20,749 bases of DNA from a virus. Shown in pieces: positions 7,460 to 14,543 of the stretch (its first letter is position 1; each line of letters opens with the position of its first letter). A model generated the notes under the pieces. The model searched no databases, was not told the origin of the DNA, and was given only the letters and a program-made list of their open reading frames with translations. Location: positions 1 to 20,749 of IMG/VR virus record IMGVR_UViG_3300050120_000037; one strand, given 5' to 3'. The translations under genes were made by a program, and so were the position numbers.

Positions 7460-9474
7460 CGGGAGGTCGGGTTTGCCCCCGGCGGTGAGAAGGTATGAGC
7501 AGGGTTGTGGAAGGACGGCCCGGTCTGGACGTTCGGGTTCGATCCAAGCACGACCTTTTGGATATGGTCGGTGAGCTTGTTGTTGCCGATGTGAACGGGA
7601 ACATGGATCGTCGCGTGGGTATCCCGTCCACCAACCTTAGCGGCAGGGGGAGCAGCGGCAGCGCCAGCGCCGCCAAGGAACTTGCCGACACCCGGAATGA
7701 GTTTGACCAAGCCGAGCAGCCACACGCCGAGGCGGGTGAAGAAATCTTGGAAACCTGTGACCACGGCTGTCCAGATGCCCGCGATCCACTTGGCGATCAG
7801 CACCACGATGTCGGCCACAAACTTGATGATGGCGATGTCTACGCCGAGGTACCAACGCACGAAGCCCATCACCATGTGGCCGACCCAACGGGCGGCCTGC
7901 ATCACGGCGTGACCGGCGAGCGTGCCCATATCCACGAAGAATTTGCCCACAGCCTTGGCGATGACAGACCAGTCCAGAGTGGAGAGCCAAGCGATGGCTG
8001 CGATCACCCCACCGATCAGCAGGGGAACCCAAATGAACGGGGTTGAGGAGATCAGCAGCGCGGCGCCGATGGCGACCATGGCAATGCCCACGGTCATCAG
8101 CGTATCGACAATGATCTTGCCCGCCGTCGGGTGATCGGAGAACCAACCGGTCACGGCCTGAATGCCGCTGGTGATCGCCTGCAAACCAGCGATGAACTGG
8201 CCAGACGAAGAGATACCGATAGCTGCGGCAAGGTTGTGCCAAGCCTTCTTCATGGCTTCGACGTTGGCATCAACGTCATGCGACATGACTTGATCGTATT
8301 GGTTGACCTTCTGAGCTTGTCTGACGTTCTCAGCTTCGCGCTTGAAGAGGGCTTCGTTGCGGACAGCTTCCGACAGGAACTTGGTCGTGCTGGCGTTCAG
8401 CTTGGCGTGCTGAAGGAAGTTCACCTGTTCGTCGGCAGTGGCGTAGCCAGCCTTCTTCATCTTGGGGATGAGGTCTTCCCACACCCAAGCCATCGGGTTG
8501 CCCTTGAATTTGGCTTCGTCCTGTAGAGCGCCGGGGTCAAAGCGGATCGGGCTGTTGCCGGAGCCGACGTGAACCTTCTTCATGTCGTAGAGACCGCCCG
8601 CCTTGGCCAAGCCGGTCTGCAAACCTTCAAAAGTGGATTTGTAGAGAGACCCATCCTTTAGGGCGCGGTTCATCATCGTCAGGGTCGTACCTGTCGTAGA
8701 GCCGCCGAGGGTCTGAACCATACCGGTCAGGTTGACCAAGCCTTGGGACACGCCATTGGCATCCTTGGCGTTGGCGATGTTGCCCATGTACGAGCCGCCG
8801 CGCTGAGCCAAGGTCAGCAAATCTTCGGCCTTCAGCTTGCCACCACCAGCGGCGATCTGAGCGGTCATCAGGTTGGCGTTCTGTGCGAACAGGCCAGCAG
8901 AGAATTTGCCGTCAGCACCATTGGCCAAGCTCAGGGCATCGATGGTTCGCGCCACAAGGTGCATCTGGCCTTCGCCGTCTTCACCCGTGATCGAGTGGAG
9001 CGCGATGGAGTTGCGGACATACTCGTCACCGACGGTGCGGCCCGTCTTCGCGTCCTTGGCATAGAGTTCGTCGGGGTTGGCGAGGATTTGGCGAAGGTGC
9101 AGCATGGAAGCCATGTTGGTGGCCACGTCGCTGCCCATGATGGTGTTGGCCTGCCGCCAAGAATCCTTGGTGCCCTTCATCATGTCGGCGTTGTTGATGC
9201 CTGCGGCCAGCCATAGGGTCTGCTGGTGATTGAGTTCGTCGGCCGCGTTCGTCAGCGCCAAGGCGCCTTTGATGAGCACGGAGCCACCGGCCACGAGCCC
9301 GGCGCCCAGCATGGCCCGGCCCAAAGGTGTCTTCAGGGATTCCAACGCGCCTTTTGTGCTCAAGATGTCGTTCTTGAGCTTCAGGATGTCCTTACCAATA
9401 AGGTTGATGACCGCGCTCACGTTGTTGAGCATGGACATCTTAATCAGAACTTCAGTGGTAAACCCTGCGGACAT
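7456..9474 (-). CDS. Tail tape measure protein
   Basis: This 672-residue protein is the longest of the tail module, lies after the chaperone gene pair as in all long-tailed phages, and has the composition of a tape measure protein. The N-terminal 60 residues form a helical segment (VSAVINLIGKDILKLKNDILSTKGALESL) followed by a hydrophobic stretch (AMLGAGLVAGGSVLIKGALALTNAADEL). Residues about 460-500 hold two membrane-type helices (VGIAMVAIGAALLISS and IWVPLLIGGVIAAIAWL), and about 540-600 more amphipathic helices. The C-terminus is short, basic and His-rich. The protein sets tail length and is ejected into the host envelope; by the usual 1.5 angstroms per residue a tail near 100 nm is inferred. 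The ATG follows AAGG in TAAGGCG. Confidence 0.9.
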   Translation of the reverse strand: MSAGFTTEVLIKMSMLNNVSAVINLIGKDILKLKNDILSTKGALESLKTPLGRAMLGAGLVAGGSVLIKGALALTNAADELNHQQTLWLAAGINNADMMKGTKDSWRQANTIMGSDVATNMASMLHLRQILANPDELYAKDAKTGRTVGDEYVRNSIALHSITGEDGEGQMHLVARTIDALSLANGADGKFSAGLFAQNANLMTAQIAAGGGKLKAEDLLTLAQRGGSYMGNIANAKDANGVSQGLVNLTGMVQTLGGSTTGTTLTMMNRALKDGSLYKSTFEGLQTGLAKAGGLYDMKKVHVGSGNSPIRFDPGALQDEAKFKGNPMAWVWEDLIPKMKKAGYATADEQVNFLQHAKLNASTTKFLSEAVRNEALFKREAENVRQAQKVNQYDQVMSHDVDANVEAMKKAWHNLAAAIGISSSGQFIAGLQAITSGIQAVTGWFSDHPTAGKIIVDTLMTVGIAMVAIGAALLISSTPFIWVPLLIGGVIAAIAWLSTLDWSVIAKAVGKFFVDMGTLAGHAVMQAARWVGHMVMGFVRWYLGVDIAIIKFVADIVVLIAKWIAGIWTAVVTGFQDFFTRLGVWLLGLVKLIPGVGKFLGGAGAAAAPPAAKVGGRDTHATIHVPVHIGNNKLTDHIQKVVLGSNPNVQTGPSFHNPAHTFSPPGANPTSR

Positions 9475-9484
9475 ATTCTACGCC

Positions 9485-9928
9485 TTACTTAAATATCTTC
9501 TTGACCACAGCTTTACCGATGATCTCCGTGATTTCTTTTTCCTTGCGATAAGCCGAGCCCGCCAAAACTGAGCGGGCTGGCATCTTCGCGGTGCCGCCTT
9601 CGAGGTAGGCTGCTTCTTCGCGGTCAGAGCCTATGGCGACGGATGAGGAACCGTTGACGTGGTACTCAACCGAATCCTTGACCGCGCCGGTTCGATACAG
9701 CGGGTCATTTTCAGTAAAACCCTTGGACACACGATCTTCTTTGGTGAAATCGCTAAGTTCTGCCCAAGCTTCAACGTCTTTGATGGCCGTCTGATAGTGG
9801 CCATATTCGCTCTTGGCCTCTTCCTTGACGATCTTGCCAACTTCCGTCAGTCCCTCATGCGCGCCTTCGTTGATAACGATACTGAGCGTGAGGATTTTGA
9901 GCAGAAGTTGGTCAAGTCCGATGGTCAT
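9485..9928 (-). CDS. HK97 gp10-like tail completion/minor tail protein
   Basis: This 147-residue protein contains the two signatures of the HK97-gp10/phage virion morphogenesis family: DPLYRTGAVKDSVEYHV at 75-91 (the 'xLxxTGxxxxSI' motif) and AYLEGGTAKMPARSVL at 107-122 (the 'xEfGTxxMPARPFL' motif). In other phages family members act at the head-tail or tail-terminator junction. Its place here, between the frameshifted chaperone and the tape measure, is unusual, because the family is generally encoded among the neck genes before sheath and tube. The ATG at 9928 overlaps the stop of the frameshifted chaperone extension (TAATG), so its translation may be coupled to the frameshift product. Confidence 0.76.
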   Translation of the reverse strand: MTIGLDQLLLKILTLSIVINEGAHEGLTEVGKIVKEEAKSEYGHYQTAIKDVEAWAELSDFTKEDRVSKGFTENDPLYRTGAVKDSVEYHVNGSSSVAIGSDREEAAYLEGGTAKMPARSVLAGSAYRKEKEITEIIGKAVVKKIFK

Positions 9929-10505
9929 TATTTGGTAGTCTTCTTAATTGGCTGTAGTGTATCGTAGTTGTATTCGGTGCCTTCGGCTTCGTTGCCGATG
10001 ATCATGCCCGCCCACCTCAATGCAAAGGTGACGCGGGAGGGCGGCTTGCCGCCCCAAGCCTTGTCCCAATCCCAACCGTGTTTGTGTAAACCAAGAGCGA
10101 GGCGGACCTCCTGATTTTTTAGTAGTTTTTTACTTCATTCACGACCTGTTCAGCGGTTTCAGCATCCGCTTCGCGTTTCTCAAGTTCCTTGGTGATCGCG
10201 GTGGCGCCGTGCTTGCCGAGGGCGATGACCGCCGCGCGGACCTGTTGGGCGTTGATCGGGAAAGCGCGGGCGGCGCCGTCAATCGCGCGCACACCGGCGG
10301 CACGGGTGGCGATACCCACCAGCATGGGATTGATCGCGTCTTCACTGCCCATGGCGCGGGACAAGTCGTACTGCTCGATCAGATCAATATCGCGGTAGCG
10401 GATTTCCCGCCCCTTGGAGTCACTAACAGTGAAGGTGTCGGATTGGTCATCGACAACGTTTACTGGAATAGTCTTTTCGGATTTAATAGTCATGGTTGTA
10501 TTCAT
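9928..10505 (-). CDS. Tail assembly chaperone, -1 frameshift fusion (lambda GT-type)
   Basis: A -1 slip at AAAAAAC (10125-10131) joins the first 127 codons of the chaperone gene to an open frame of 65 more codons ending at 9928, to give 192 residues. After the slip the peptide reads LLKNQEVRLALGLHK, then HGWDWDKAWGGKPPSRV. The extension has a normal coding composition and its TAA overlaps the ATG of the next gene, so it is not a chance frame. This G/GT arrangement is conserved in long-tailed phages: the short form and fused form bind the tape measure and recruit tail tube monomers during tail assembly, and neither stays in the virion. In joined form: complement of 10125..10505 plus complement of 9928..10125. 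Confidence 0.9.
10119..10505 (-). CDS. Tail assembly chaperone, unshifted form (lambda G-type)
   Basis: This 128-residue short form stops at TAA (10119-10121) just after the slippery site. It is a mixed helix protein with SKGREIRYRDIDLIEQYDLSRAMG and later NPMLVGIATRAAGVRAIDG, similar in style to the chaperones of Mu-like phages; no zinc or enzymatic motif is seen. It follows tandem late promoter motifs and a hairpin. The start is uncertain: ATG at 10505 or the ATG at 10493, four codons in. Neither has a strong ribosome site; GGAA lies directly before the first ATG and about 12 bases before the second. Confidence 0.85.
   Translation of the reverse strand: MNTTMTIKSEKTIPVNVVDDQSDTFTVSDSKGREIRYRDIDLIEQYDLSRAMGSEDAINPMLVGIATRAAGVRAIDGAARAFPINAQQVRAAVIALGKHGATAITKELEKREADAETAEQVVNEVKNY
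10125..10131 (-). other. Programmed -1 ribosomal frameshift site, A AAA AAC
   Basis: The minus strand reads GTA AAA AAC TAC TAA in the chaperone frame, so A-AAA-AAC is in the correct phase for a tandem -1 slip of the two tRNAs. A TAA stop is reached two codons after the slip in the original frame, and the -1 frame is open to 9928. A strong GC hairpin lies at 10039-10054, but it is 71 bases away, too far for a classic stimulator. Confidence 0.9.
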
Positions 10506-10529
10506 TTCCGGGGTTAATGTTAAATAGTA

Positions 10530-10544
10530 GACGGCAGAGCCGTC
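10530..10544 (-). promoter_or_regulatory. Small hairpin in the chaperone mRNA leader
   Basis: GACGGC-AGA-GCCGTC gives a 6-base stem with a 3-base loop, 25 bases before the ATG and 8 bases after the CTAAATA motif. GACGGCAGA at 10530-10538 is also the inverted partner of TCTGCCGTC at 10573-10581, so an alternative pairing would flank the promoter motif. Confidence 0.45.
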
Positions 10545-10551
10545 CCATCCG

Positions 10552-10558
10552 TATTTAG
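10552..10558 (-). promoter_or_regulatory. Putative late promoter, CTAAATA motif (proximal copy)
   Basis: The minus strand reads GCCTAAATACGGATGG, 47 bases before the chaperone ATG. Its flanks match the fibre-gene copy at 2538 (GCC before, CGG after) and the distal copy at 10608 (CGG-N-TGG after). Confidence 0.58.
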
Positions 10559-10607
10559 GCGGTTGGAGACGTTCTGCCGTCCGGTCCCCCGGAAAGGTGA
10601 CCAGCCG

Positions 10608-10614
10608 TATTTAT
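10608..10614 (-). promoter_or_regulatory. Putative distal late promoter, ATAAATA variant
   Basis: The minus strand reads CAATAAATACGGCTGG, sharing TAAATACGG-N-TGG with the copy 56 bases downstream. This form is closer to the T4 late box (TATAAATA) than the others. It is in the 211-base gap between the divergent chaperone and plus-strand membrane gene; apart from the promoters and hairpins listed, I see nothing else in that gap. Confidence 0.45.
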
Positions 10615-10657
10615 TGGTTTGCGATATTCTACGTTCGCGAATTGAGCTTAAAGCGCC

Positions 10658-10687
10658 TTGACAGGCGATTCATTTGGCGCCTTTACT
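10658..10687 (+). promoter_or_regulatory. Sigma70-type promoter for the plus-strand membrane gene
   Basis: A perfect -35 box TTGACA (10658-10663) is followed by an 18-base spacer and TTTACT (10682-10687), which matches four of six -10 positions. The predicted start near 10694 leaves a short leader containing GAGAGGG, the ribosome site of the gene at 10717. A host promoter would permit expression outside the late programme. Confidence 0.6.
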
Positions 10688-10716
10688 TGGCGTGCTAATT
10701 TCGAGAGGGCTACCAA

Positions 10717-10893
10717 GTGGCATTTCTTACTGATCCAATCAAAGACCCCAACGACGTGAACGTGAAGTTGTCGGTGCTCAACACACTGATTACGGGGTGG
10801 AATGTCGCGAAGATCATCTACTGCATCTTCGCCGCAACCGGCCTGTTCATCGCTGGCGCTTTGGCCGTCGTCTTCATCTTCGACATCAAATAA
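10717..10893 (+). CDS. Small membrane protein, moron-like, opposite strand
   Basis: This 58-residue protein starts at GTG (10717-10719), with GAGAGGG 8-14 bases upstream, and ends at TAA (10891-10893). Residues 1-18 are polar (VAFLTDPIKDPNDVNVKL), about 19-32 are mildly hydrophobic and about 33-56 form one clear membrane helix (IIYCIFAATGLFIAGALAVVFIF), with a short DIK tail. The gene is on the opposite strand to all tail genes around it, has its own sigma70-type promoter and ends 12 bases before a bidirectional terminator, the classic moron layout. I do not recognise the family. A holin-like, superinfection-exclusion or other envelope role is possible but not shown by the sequence. Confidence 0.72.
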   Translation: MAFLTDPIKDPNDVNVKLSVLNTLITGWNVAKIIYCIFAATGLFIAGALAVVFIFDIK

Positions 10894-10905
10894 GCACAGA
10901 CATGA

Positions 10906-10932
10906 AAAAGGCCGGGGGATACCCGGCCTTTT
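10906..10932. terminator. Bidirectional rho-independent terminator
   Basis: AAAAGGCCGGG (10906-10916) and CCCGGCCTTTT (10922-10932) pair perfectly over 11 bases with a 5-base loop. T-rich runs follow on the plus strand, and five Ts end it on the minus strand. It lies between the convergent stops of the plus-strand membrane gene (10893) and the tail tube gene (10953), and serves both. Confidence 0.9.
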
Positions 10933-10952
10933 CTGTTTCTGACTTTTGGGGC

Positions 10953-11393
10953 TTAGACGGGCTCTTTACGCTCAGCCGAGAAGTCAACCTTCTGTTCGAC
11001 CGGCTTGGAATCCTGTTCCCACTTGCCTGCCGAAGACAGGTGGAGGGTGCAGTTGGTGTACATCCATCCACGCTGAGTGCCATCCTTTTCAGTGACGTAG
11101 TGATAGATCGTCATCAGGCTGGCAATACCAGCTTCAAACCAATCACTTTCGAGGCTGGTGAAGAAATCGTCCAGTGCGGGGTTACGACGGGTGACGGTGA
11201 AGCTACCGCTCCAACCTTCAGGTGCGTAGAAAGTGTGCCGACGACCGTCGAGACCCTTGACTACGATGTCGGTCTTGTCCTGCTTAGGCTCAAAATCCTT
11301 CACATATTGAATATCAATTTGCGACAGACCATCAGGCCCGATCAGGATAAGAGTATCGCCGTCTTTACCAAGGCTGAAATCAAAATTGCTCAT
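10953..11393 (-). CDS. Tail tube protein
   Basis: This 146-residue protein follows the sheath gene by 20 bases, where myophages encode the tail tube. It has the beta-rich pattern and size of Mu- and T4-type tube proteins: LILIGPDGLSQIDIQYVKDFEPKQDKTDIVVKGLDG (about 15-50), GWSGSFTVTRRNPALDDFFTSLESDWFEAG (about 60-89) and the C-terminal strand CTLHLSSAGKWEQDSKPVEQKVDFSAERKEPV. Hexameric rings of it would stack inside the sheath as the DNA channel. A possible AAAGG ribosome site is about 12 bases before the ATG, a long spacing. The gene ends its transcription unit, with a strong terminator 21 bases after the stop. Confidence 0.88.
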   Translation of the reverse strand: MSNFDFSLGKDGDTLILIGPDGLSQIDIQYVKDFEPKQDKTDIVVKGLDGRRHTFYAPEGWSGSFTVTRRNPALDDFFTSLESDWFEAGIASLMTIYHYVTEKDGTQRGWMYTNCTLHLSSAGKWEQDSKPVEQKVDFSAERKEPV

Positions 11394-11413
11394 TAGTTAC
11401 TGTTACCTTTACC

Positions 11414-12919
11414 TTAGTTTTGCGGCGTGATGGTGACACCAGCGCCAGCCTCAAGATTGAGGACCAGTTGGCGAATGATGCCCTGATATTGGACCTTCAC
11501 ATCCATGGTCATGTAACCAAGGGCTTGGTCTGCTTGGCTGTTGTTGCTGCTGTCGCAAACAACGCTGAACGGCATCTTGCCGTTGACTTTGGCGAGGATG
11601 CCCCGGTCCACCAGACTGCCGAGGAAGTTGGTGACCGTGGCCTTGGCCGCGTTCATCGTGTCTTGGTTGATGACCTGACCGTCGTAGATACCCAGTCCAG
11701 CCTTCAAAGTGGCGGACAGGTAGTTGGTCATCGTGGTCCAGCTATCGCTGTTCCAGAGCAAGTTGCTGCTGGTGTTGTATCCACCACGCAACGCCCAATA
11801 GTTCCCGCCATTGGCAGGGTTGGTGATTACATCGATGCCGTTTTGGAAGAGTTGGTTGCGTTCTGCCGAGCTATACGCAGAGCCCGAGGCAATACGCTCC
11901 GAAGTGACGATGCCAGAGACTTCTTTGTTGGCAGCGGACTCGTGCGGCAGGAGGTTGGAGCGGATACCGACCCAGAACCCCTGCGGAGAGACCTTGCGGA
12001 CAACACCGTTGATGGTGTCGTTGAACGACGGCCAGTCGCCTTGCAGTTCGACCGCCCAAGGGTTGTCGAGACCGGCCACATCCTTGGTGGCGATGGCGTT
12101 GGCAATGGTGTCGCCAGCCGGATCAACGATCCCTGCCAGCATGTATTCAGCCTGAGCAAACGCTGACTGAAGCGTCCAAGTCGAAGAGTCGTCCGCGTCG
12201 GACAGGACCAAGAACCGCACGCCTTGCTCACGCAGGGCATACATGCCGGTCTTCACGGTGCTGTCGGAACCGACCAGCATGGCTGCGGTCACGCCGGTGG
12301 CGCCGTCGGAGCCGCCCGCCAGTGTGAGGGTAGCTGCTGCCGGTGTGACGCTGGTGTTGCCGATAGCGGCGGTGATGAAGTTGGAAGGGCCGCGAGCAAC
12401 ACCCGCGCCGGTGGCGACTGCCGCCACAAAAGCGTTGGCAAAGCCGACGTTGGGCAGGTTGTCGAAAATTTCAGTGGTCTGGTTAGGGACAGTGACCGAA
12501 ACGGTGATGGAGTTGGACTTGGCGCCCGACGCGAGGGTCAGGCCGATTTGGTTGCCCAGAGAGCCGGTCCACTTGGCCGCGACCGAAGCGATGATGACCG
12601 GGGTGTTGGCGACCGAAACGGTGACGTTGCCGATGGCCTTCGTATCGGTGTTGTCCGTCGCGCGGATGAGCCGCATATCGGAGCAGCCGTTGACCGAAGC
12701 GGTGGCCACCTGAGTCATCAGGTCGTGCTTGCGGGTGGTCAGGTCACCGAAAATTGCGGCGCCTTGGGCGTAGCTGCCTGCCGTGGTGGGAACACCGACC
12801 GGGCCGAACGATGCAGAGCCAACGAAACCCGTGGTCCCCATCGAAACGCCATTCAGGGCCGCGATGGACGAGTCGATGATGTTGACATCAACGCCGGGGT
12901 CAAATGTATTGGTGGTCAT
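11414..12919 (-). CDS. Tail sheath protein
   Basis: This 501-residue protein has the sheath N-terminal signature DPGVDVNIIDSSIAALNGVSMGTTGFVGSASFGPVGVPTTAGSYAQGAAIFG (about 7-58), and the conserved C-terminal domain from about 415 (INQDTMNAAKATVTNFLGSLVDRGILAKVNGKMPFSV) through DVKVQYQGIIRQLVLNLEAGAGVTITPQN at the end. These C-terminal strands link neighbouring subunits and drive contraction. The middle (about 110-240) is Thr/Val/Ala-rich and likely surface-exposed. The ATG has GAGG nine bases upstream, and the gene is followed immediately by the tube gene. Presence of a sheath is what makes the window a contractile-tailed phage. Confidence 0.95.
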   Translation of the reverse strand: MTTNTFDPGVDVNIIDSSIAALNGVSMGTTGFVGSASFGPVGVPTTAGSYAQGAAIFGDLTTRKHDLMTQVATASVNGCSDMRLIRATDNTDTKAIGNVTVSVANTPVIIASVAAKWTGSLGNQIGLTLASGAKSNSITVSVTVPNQTTEIFDNLPNVGFANAFVAAVATGAGVARGPSNFITAAIGNTSVTPAAATLTLAGGSDGATGVTAAMLVGSDSTVKTGMYALREQGVRFLVLSDADDSSTWTLQSAFAQAEYMLAGIVDPAGDTIANAIATKDVAGLDNPWAVELQGDWPSFNDTINGVVRKVSPQGFWVGIRSNLLPHESAANKEVSGIVTSERIASGSAYSSAERNQLFQNGIDVITNPANGGNYWALRGGYNTSSNLLWNSDSWTTMTNYLSATLKAGLGIYDGQVINQDTMNAAKATVTNFLGSLVDRGILAKVNGKMPFSVVCDSSNNSQADQALGYMTMDVKVQYQGIIRQLVLNLEAGAGVTITPQN

Positions 12920-12979
12920 ATTTGAAGTTCCTCACAATAATACCCAAGACCGGCGTTCGGCAGAGGCAGCAAAAGTCTG

Positions 12980-13831
12980 TTAGGTCGGCTTAAAGAGACC
13001 GATCTGGACGTTATTCATATTTATGCTGCCGAACAGAATACCGGTCGTAGTCAGAGGAACCGTCGTGATGTACTCAACCTCCCACACCTCATCGCGGCGG
13101 AAGATGCTCGCCTTCTCATCCATGGTGTGGGGATCGGTGCCCATATACTTGGGCTTGTTGGCGAACGAGCCATCGGGCATCGGGATTGCCCGTGTGCTCG
13201 CCATGGCAACGTTGATGATTTTGCCGATGGCATCGGCAGCAGCGCGGGTGGGCGCCCACGTCTGAAGGCTGAACCTCTGGACTTGGCTGGATTGCAGTTT
13301 GAATTGCAGAGAGTCAGAGACCACCGGCGCCATCACCGGCAGCGAGGTCGCAAGGGTCAGAACCGCGCCGCTGGCGCTGGCCCCCGGAATGGTCGCGGCA
13401 AAGGCCGTAGCGAGGTCTGTGGGGGCGGTGGAGCCCGTTAGGCGGAAAGCCCAGCCTGTCAGGCCATAACCCACGCCTACGACCTGTCCGGCGGTCCCTG
13501 TGCCATCAAAGGTGACGGAGTTGGCAGCGACCGTGGTGTTGACGGTGATCGGGACGGCTTTGACCGACTGCCAGCCAGTGGCATAGCCGGTCGTGTCCCG
13601 AGAGTTGCCCGGAACTGTGTAGATCGAGACCACCACGCCATTGGCAGCGAAGTCTTTGGTCAGCTTGTCGGGAGAGGGCCAATCGGTGATGACGCGGGCA
13701 GCAAGCTGCACAGCGTTAGAGACGATCTGTGTGCGGGTCAGGTTCGCCGGATTAGGGGCGTTCATGCCCGGCCACAGGGCGACAGCTATGGTGTTGGCCA
13801 GTCCGGCGGCCACGTCGGAGACATCAGCCAT
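12980..13831 (-). CDS. Probable neck/tail terminator-region protein
   Basis: This 283-residue protein is encoded just before the sheath gene and overlaps the preceding neck gene by 8 bases. The chosen ATG at 13831 has GGAGG six bases upstream; a TTG two codons earlier is rejected. It has an N-terminal helix (ADVSDVAAGLANTIAVALWPGM), a segment TQIVSNAVQLAARVITDWPSPDKL (about 32-55) and VVVSIYTVPGNSRDTTGYATGWQSV, resembling the 'xVxIxxxxGxxRxTTxYxxxW' pattern of phage tail-terminator-like proteins, then a Thr/Ala-rich insert and a C-terminal RFSLQTWAPTRAAADAIG. A tail terminator or tail completion function at the head-tail interface is inferred from order; it is long for this role, the middle being an extra domain. 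Confidence 0.62.
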   Translation of the reverse strand: MADVSDVAAGLANTIAVALWPGMNAPNPANLTRTQIVSNAVQLAARVITDWPSPDKLTKDFAANGVVVSIYTVPGNSRDTTGYATGWQSVKAVPITVNTTVAANSVTFDGTGTAGQVVGVGYGLTGWAFRLTGSTAPTDLATAFAATIPGASASGAVLTLATSLPVMAPVVSDSLQFKLQSSQVQRFSLQTWAPTRAAADAIGKIINVAMASTRAIPMPDGSFANKPKYMGTDPHTMDEKASIFRRDEVWEVEYITTVPLTTTGILFGSINMNNVQIGLFKPT

Positions 13832-14543
13832 GACCAACCTCCACCAACTCTGCGGTGAGGCGCCATCCGAGGGTGCTTAGCTCGGGTGAACTGATCTTGT
13901 AGCGGTTGCCGTTGGCATCCTCGGCACGGTCGCCGGTGATGAAATGGACGTTCGGAATGATCGGGCAGAGGATCACCCACCACGGGTCACGGGTGGATTC
14001 CGGCAAATTTGGATCTACAAACTTTTCGCCCTTGGGGCCTTGCAGCAAGCTGACCGGCCAGAAGGTGGCGAGACCGTCGCCCTGACCCTCATTCGGACGG
14101 TCGGACTCGTGGAAATACTCGTAGGGGTTCGGCGTACCGTCGGCCGGAGAGGGATCAACGACGGTCGAAGCCGTGGTGTCGCCGCCGGGGCGGTAGAAAC
14201 TCAGGACAGCATTGCACTTGACCGTCAGAGACGGTGTGAGGGAGGCCTGATCGATGATGAAATGGGTTGCGTCGGCGCCAACCAGATAGTCGCCCACAGA
14301 CGGGCCGCCACGGTCGTAGGCCACGAACCAAAGAGGCTTGCCGTAGTCGGAGGCGCGGCGGGCAGGGAAGGCCGCGTCACGGTCAAAAAGGCAAAGGAAC
14401 TCGCCCTCATCGTTGCGCGGGGAAATGGGACTCCACTGCGAGATGGGCTGATACCACTCGTAGGCTTCACCAAGTGTTCCACCAAGTAGACCATAGCCAG
14501 CCGACAATGCGGACTGAGTTGTTGAGAGGATATTCGTGACCAT
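13824..14543 (-). CDS. Putative head-tail connector/neck protein
   Basis: This 239-residue protein lies between the small head completion protein and the tail terminator-like gene, overlapping both (TAATG at the start, 8 bases at the end). It has a Ser/Gly-rich N-terminus (STTQSALSAGYGLLGGTLG), then FVAYDRGGPSVGDYLVGADATHFIIDQ (about 73-99) and a Pro/Asp-rich loop (DPSPADGTPNPYEYFHESDRPNEGQG). The C-terminal half has RDPWWVILCPIIPNVHFITGDRAEDANGNRYKISSPELSTLGWRLTAELVEVGH, a beta-rich segment like that of neck adaptor proteins. I do not recognise the family with certainty. Function is from context: a ring or cap joining the capsid to the tail. Confidence 0.58.
   Translation of the reverse strand: MVTNILSTTQSALSAGYGLLGGTLGEAYEWYQPISQWSPISPRNDEGEFLCLFDRDAAFPARRASDYGKPLWFVAYDRGGPSVGDYLVGADATHFIIDQASLTPSLTVKCNAVLSFYRPGGDTTASTVVDPSPADGTPNPYEYFHESDRPNEGQGDGLATFWPVSLLQGPKGEKFVDPNLPESTRDPWWVILCPIIPNVHFITGDRAEDANGNRYKISSPELSTLGWRLTAELVEVGHG

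Noticed and set aside
10039-10054. A strong GC hairpin (GGGCGGC, loop, GCCGCCC) as the frameshift stimulator
   Set aside because: It starts 71 bases after the slippery site, while stimulatory structures normally begin 5-9 bases after; it lies within coding sequence and may just reflect Gly-Gly-Lys-Pro-Pro codons.
13832-13837. Upstream TTG start for the neck gene at 12980
   Set aside because: The ATG at 13831 has GGAGG at ideal spacing; the TTG would lie too close to that site.
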